Shown here one piece after another: positions 6,728 to 9,331 of a stretch of DNA of 9,331 nt; position 1 is the first letter of the stretch; each line of letters starts with the position of its first letter. Both the position numbers and the translations under genes were made by a program. This DNA is from Verrucomicrobiota bacterium. Its GTDB lineage: Bacteria > Verrucomicrobiota > Verrucomicrobiia > Verrucomicrobiales > DEV007. The stretch spans positions 1 to 9,331 of the forward strand of contig JAQCER010000068.1 of assembly GCA_027618625.1 (NCBI GenBank), written 5' to 3'. The notes beneath the pieces were generated by a model that worked only from the letters and a program-made list of their open reading frames with translations, had not been told where the DNA came from and made no database searches.

Positions 6728-6866
6728 TCCGCATCGATCCCAACGATCTGACAAATTCAATGTTGCTTAGTGCTCACGCAACGCTTACCAGTTACTTGAG
6801 GCCGAATCCTGGTTCTAACATTCCCACACACACTCCACCTTGCGTCTGCCAATCCGACTTGAAGCG

Positions 6867-7727
6867 ATGAGTAACACCCGCCGACCAGCGTACGGCCAGG
6901 GCGGGGATTTCAGGCGTCGCACTCGGGACTCTGGACTGTTCTGGTGGACGGTTCTGATCACCTTCCTCATGGTGATGACGGTCGGCTCCTGGATCTTCAG
7001 TCTCTACCTGTTCGCCTTTCCGGAGAAGTCCTTCAACTACCACCTGCTGTCGAAGCTGGAGAAGCTGAAGCCAATTGAAGACTTTACGAATGATACCGTG
7101 CCAACGGGTCGTTTCAACGACGGGCGGGAGCTTTACCAGAAGTTCTACCACTTCAGTGGCGAGCAACTGGAAGGCGCCAACGACAAGCTGAAGCGCAGCT
7201 ATCTCTGGAACTACGATGATCAACCGCCGATCTATGTGGAAGGCACTTTTCGGATCGCCGAAGTGCGTCGACTCACTGAGGATGACTACTTCACTTCCGG
7301 CGTGCTTGTTCAGGCATATACCATTGAGGATGTGGAAGATGGATTGACTTTCAGTGGTTCGGGTACGACCAAGAGAGTATTCCCAAATGCGATTTTTGAG
7401 TTTGTCTTTCCCTCTGGAGAAGTTCCTGACATTCTGTTTTCGGTCGGTCAGGAAATCTCGGTGGACAGCAGCAAGGATTACGCTGCTTTGCTCAATATCA
7501 AGCGGGTGGACCGGGATCACCTTTGCTTCACGGCCGTGCCGCTCCTCTACGGAACCTACCAGATCAATGAAACGGCGTCGATCTCACTGGCACCGCCTCA
7601 AGTTCTGAAGGTTGATGCTCCGTGGCCGATCTCGAAAAAGATGATCCCGGGCAAGACCAGTGAGGCGACGGCTGCTGGGCGTGCGCCTGCACCTGCGGCT
7701 CCCGAGGCGGGAAAGGGCGATGCCTAA
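6867..7727 (+). CDS. Uncharacterised single-pass membrane protein
   Basis: I do not recognise a named family. The 286-residue product has a basic N-terminus (RRRTR at 16-20), one strong hydrophobic segment at about 26-51 (FWWTVLITFLMVMTVGSW and onward), and a long soluble part of about 210 residues. There is no signal-peptidase site I can defend, so an N-in anchor with the rest outside the cytoplasm is the likely topology. The soluble part is rich in aromatic and acidic residues and beta-like stretches (for example GVLVQAYTIEDVEDG, 145-159) and ends in an Ala/Pro-rich tail (265-286). The ATG at 6867 was chosen over a TTG at 6840 because a weak GAAG lies just before it and it starts the plausible cytoplasmic leader. 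It follows the Fe-S carrier gene by 139 bases and converges on fkbM with a 12-base gap. I recall similar proteins only as hypotheticals in Verrucomicrobiota. Confidence 0.8.
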   Translation: MSNTRRPAYGQGGDFRRRTRDSGLFWWTVLITFLMVMTVGSWIFSLYLFAFPEKSFNYHLLSKLEKLKPIEDFTNDTVPTGRFNDGRELYQKFYHFSGEQLEGANDKLKRSYLWNYDDQPPIYVEGTFRIAEVRRLTEDDYFTSGVLVQAYTIEDVEDGLTFSGSGTTKRVFPNAIFEFVFPSGEVPDILFSVGQEISVDSSKDYAALLNIKRVDRDHLCFTAVPLLYGTYQINETASISLAPPQVLKVDAPWPISKKMIPGKTSEATAAGRAPAPAAPEAGKGDA

Positions 7728-7739
7728 CGAGTCGTTGGC

Positions 7740-8528
7740 TCAGTTTTCGAACAACGCTTTTGGCAACTGGGCACGGCGTCCTGTTGTGAAGGCGAATGTG
7801 TTCTGGCTGTCTCTTTGCCCCTTGATCAACCTGTTGTTTTGCAGCGTGTAGATTTCAAAGTGTAGATCATTGATGATCTCCAGCGCCTTGGCATTGTAGT
7901 GCAAGCCTTCTATGAGCATTGCGGGTTCTGATGCTTTCAGTGTCCCCAATCCTCCGGCGAGCACCTGATCCTCTGCGCCTTCCACGTCGATCTTGATGAA
8001 CGACGGGCGCAGGTTTAGCGCATCCATGGGTTTCACGTTGCACTCCATCTCAACGAACTGGAGGCACTGCTCATCGTAACCCTCGACGTATTTCTCCAGA
8101 TACTCGCGAGCGTTCTTCTGATCAAACGAGGCCAAGCTGTCGAACACCTTCTTCCGATATTGGGGGACATGAAGAGTGAAGGTTCCCTCGTGTGCTCCCA
8201 GGCCGTAGCTGTAGACTTTGATGTTTGAGCGATTGGCAAAGGCGTCGCGTGTCCGGGCACTGAGGAGGAGATTGGGCTCGAAGGCGTGGATATCCGCTTC
8301 TGGCCGATACATCTGGATCGTGCGAATAGTCTGCCCACGATTTGCTCCGACGTCGATATAAACGGCACCAGGCTCTGTGGGAAAGTGCTTAAGTACTTGA
8401 AAATCAGCTTCAAATGGAATGCTGAGAGCCCGGCGTATCGAGATTTGAAACTTTTCCCGTAGGTCGTCGATCTGTGGGAAATAGCTTTCGAGTTGATGCA
8501 CTCGTTTTCGGATAATGGCTGCGGACAT
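7740..8528 (-). CDS. FkbM family SAM-dependent methyltransferase
   Basis: The 262-residue protein has a class I methyltransferase fold of the FkbM type. The SAM-binding motif YIDVGANRGQT is at 57-67, the acidic HAFEPN at 81-86, and the family signature FIKIDVEGAE at 177-186. Members methylate hydroxyl groups on polyketides or, when found among glycosyltransferases, sugars of surface polysaccharides. The neighbour here is a WecG-type glycosyltransferase 25 bases upstream on the same strand, so methylation of an exopolysaccharide or glycan is the more likely role. The substrate cannot be told from sequence. The N-terminal 50 residues are a family-variable extension. The bases just before the ATG (CCAACAACTTCT) have no Shine-Dalgarno site. 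The gene is last in its unit and ends 12 bases from the convergent membrane-protein gene. Confidence 0.93.
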   Translation of the reverse strand: MSAAIIRKRVHQLESYFPQIDDLREKFQISIRRALSIPFEADFQVLKHFPTEPGAVYIDVGANRGQTIRTIQMYRPEADIHAFEPNLLLSARTRDAFANRSNIKVYSYGLGAHEGTFTLHVPQYRKKVFDSLASFDQKNAREYLEKYVEGYDEQCLQFVEMECNVKPMDALNLRPSFIKIDVEGAEDQVLAGGLGTLKASEPAMLIEGLHYNAKALEIINDLHFEIYTLQNNRLIKGQRDSQNTFAFTTGRRAQLPKALFEN

Positions 8529-8553
8529 AGAAGTTGTTGGATTCAGAATGGAT

Positions 8554-9310
8554 TCAGGCTTTGGAGAAATGGGTGATCAGGAACAGGGCAGCGCTCAGGT
8601 AACGGCGCCAGAGGCGCCGCGGCTCCATAGCCAGGCGCCACACCCATTCCAGGCACAGGGCGCTCAGGATCTTTGGCGAACGACGGGCGCGGTTTCCGAT
8701 GAAATCCAGGCTGGCCCCGATGCACAGGGTTCACTGGAGCTCCGGCTGCCTTGTGATATTTTTCCGCCCAGAGTTCTTGTTTCGGTGCCCCCAACGCCAC
8801 CATGACAATGTCTGGATTCAGAGCACGAACCCGGGACACATATCGGGCGTTCAGCTCGTCGTCTTCCCATAGGTTTTTCCTGAAGGGAGGTGCATCCAAG
8901 CCCACGATCGCTGCACCATAACGATCTTTTACTTTCTGCAGAGTCGCTTCATCGCTGCCAAACAGGTAGATCGAAAGCTTGTTCTCGACGGCCCAGTCCA
9001 GAATCATGGGTGTGAGATCGGAGCCAGAAAGTTTTTCAGGAACTGGTCTTCGTTTCAATCGAAGCAGATGAAAGAGAATTGCACCATCACACAGCCGCAT
9101 CGATGCGCCTTTGAGCGCGCGACTGAACGAAGGCTCGGTAGTGGCCAGTCGCGCGAAATCGAGGTTCGGCGTCACCACGTACTGGGGATCTCTTGAGCGG
9201 ATCCTTTGAGCCATTTCATCAAAGAATGTCTCTCGGCTGATCGCTGAGAATCCGATGCCGAACACATGCGACTCGGGCAGCGCCTTCCTCGGGGCAGTCC
9301 CAGCCCGCAT
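8554..9310 (-). pseudogene. WecG/TagA/CpsF glycosyltransferase (GT26), frameshifted
   Basis: The family transfers a sugar such as ManNAc or ManNAcA from UDP onto a lipid-linked intermediate in surface glycan synthesis. Counting from the ATG at 9310, the protein has VFGIGFSAIS (16-25), TPNLDFARLA (47-56), the CDGAILF segment (74-80, with the probable catalytic Asp75), SGSDLTP (95-101), IYLFGS (114-119) and the signature ALGAPKQELW (172-181). After Asn194 the frame goes wrong and would run to a stop at 8543. In the next frame the family C-terminus continues at once: CIGASLDFIGN, then LEWVWRLAMEPRRLWRRYL, ending at a TGA at 8554-8556. One extra C in the CCC of the coding strand (GGG at 8727-8729) explains it. 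Without this base the gene would be whole. The uncorrected product lacks the C-terminal appendage that in TagA helps membrane contact and catalysis. The frame is open to the window edge, so the true start may lie upstream of 9310. Confidence 0.88.
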
Positions 9311-9331
9311 GGGTCCGGACTTCTTGGGAAT

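Noticed and set aside
6715..6733. Hairpin TGCGGA/TCCGCA across the stop codon of the Fe-S carrier gene as terminator.
   Set aside because: Only six base pairs, no T run after it, and it overlaps the stop codon.
6792..7520. 242-codon frame on the minus strand, antisense to the membrane-protein gene.
   Set aside because: The plus-strand gene has a clear membrane segment and sensible codon choice; the antisense translation shows no domain and would cross the start region of the plus gene.
1..9331. CRISPR arrays, tRNA genes, att sites or a defence system.
   Set aside because: No regularly spaced direct repeats, no cloverleaf with a T-loop consensus, and no integrase or defence-type protein were found on either strand.

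Overview
This window (about 57% G+C by eye) looks like chromosomal DNA of a free-living bacterium, most likely from the Verrucomicrobiota. That assignment rests on protein style (the RAYT transposase tail, the GuaA and IMPDH variants, the MutL C-terminus), not on a marker gene, so it is an inference. No rRNA, tRNA, CRISPR array or complete insertion sequence was found.

Layout from left to right. Positions 3-284 (+) hold the 3' end of a REP-associated tyrosine transposase (RAYT). Positions 285-1039 form a 755-base stretch without a convincing gene but with several small repeat structures. Positions 1040-4065 (-) hold the purine operon guaB-guaA (IMP dehydrogenase, then GMP synthase), the two steps from IMP to GMP. 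Positions 4203-6116 (-) hold mutL, whose ATPase domain is normal but whose C-terminal endonuclease motifs are altered. A 200-base divergent spacer follows, then an A-type iron-sulfur carrier gene (6317-6727, +) with a promoter so close to its ATG that the mRNA may be leaderless. An unrecognised single-pass membrane protein (6867-7727, +) comes next. It converges, with a 12-base gap, on a two-gene polysaccharide-type unit on the minus strand: a WecG/TagA/CpsF glycosyltransferase (8554-9310, broken by a one-base frameshift) followed by an FkbM methyltransferase (7740-8528).

How the parts fit: guaBA is a biosynthetic operon, probably with its own promoter just upstream of guaB. MutL and the Fe-S carrier are housekeeping genes transcribed away from each other. 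The right end looks like the edge of a surface or exopolysaccharide cluster that continues beyond the window. The left end looks like a small mobile-element remnant zone. Several starts (guaA, mutL, the Fe-S carrier, fkbM) have no recognisable Shine-Dalgarno sequence.

I did not find a clear new multi-gene system. The items most worth a second look are the MutL nuclease motifs, the glycosyltransferase frameshift, the leaderless-type promoters and the repeat zone beside the RAYT gene.
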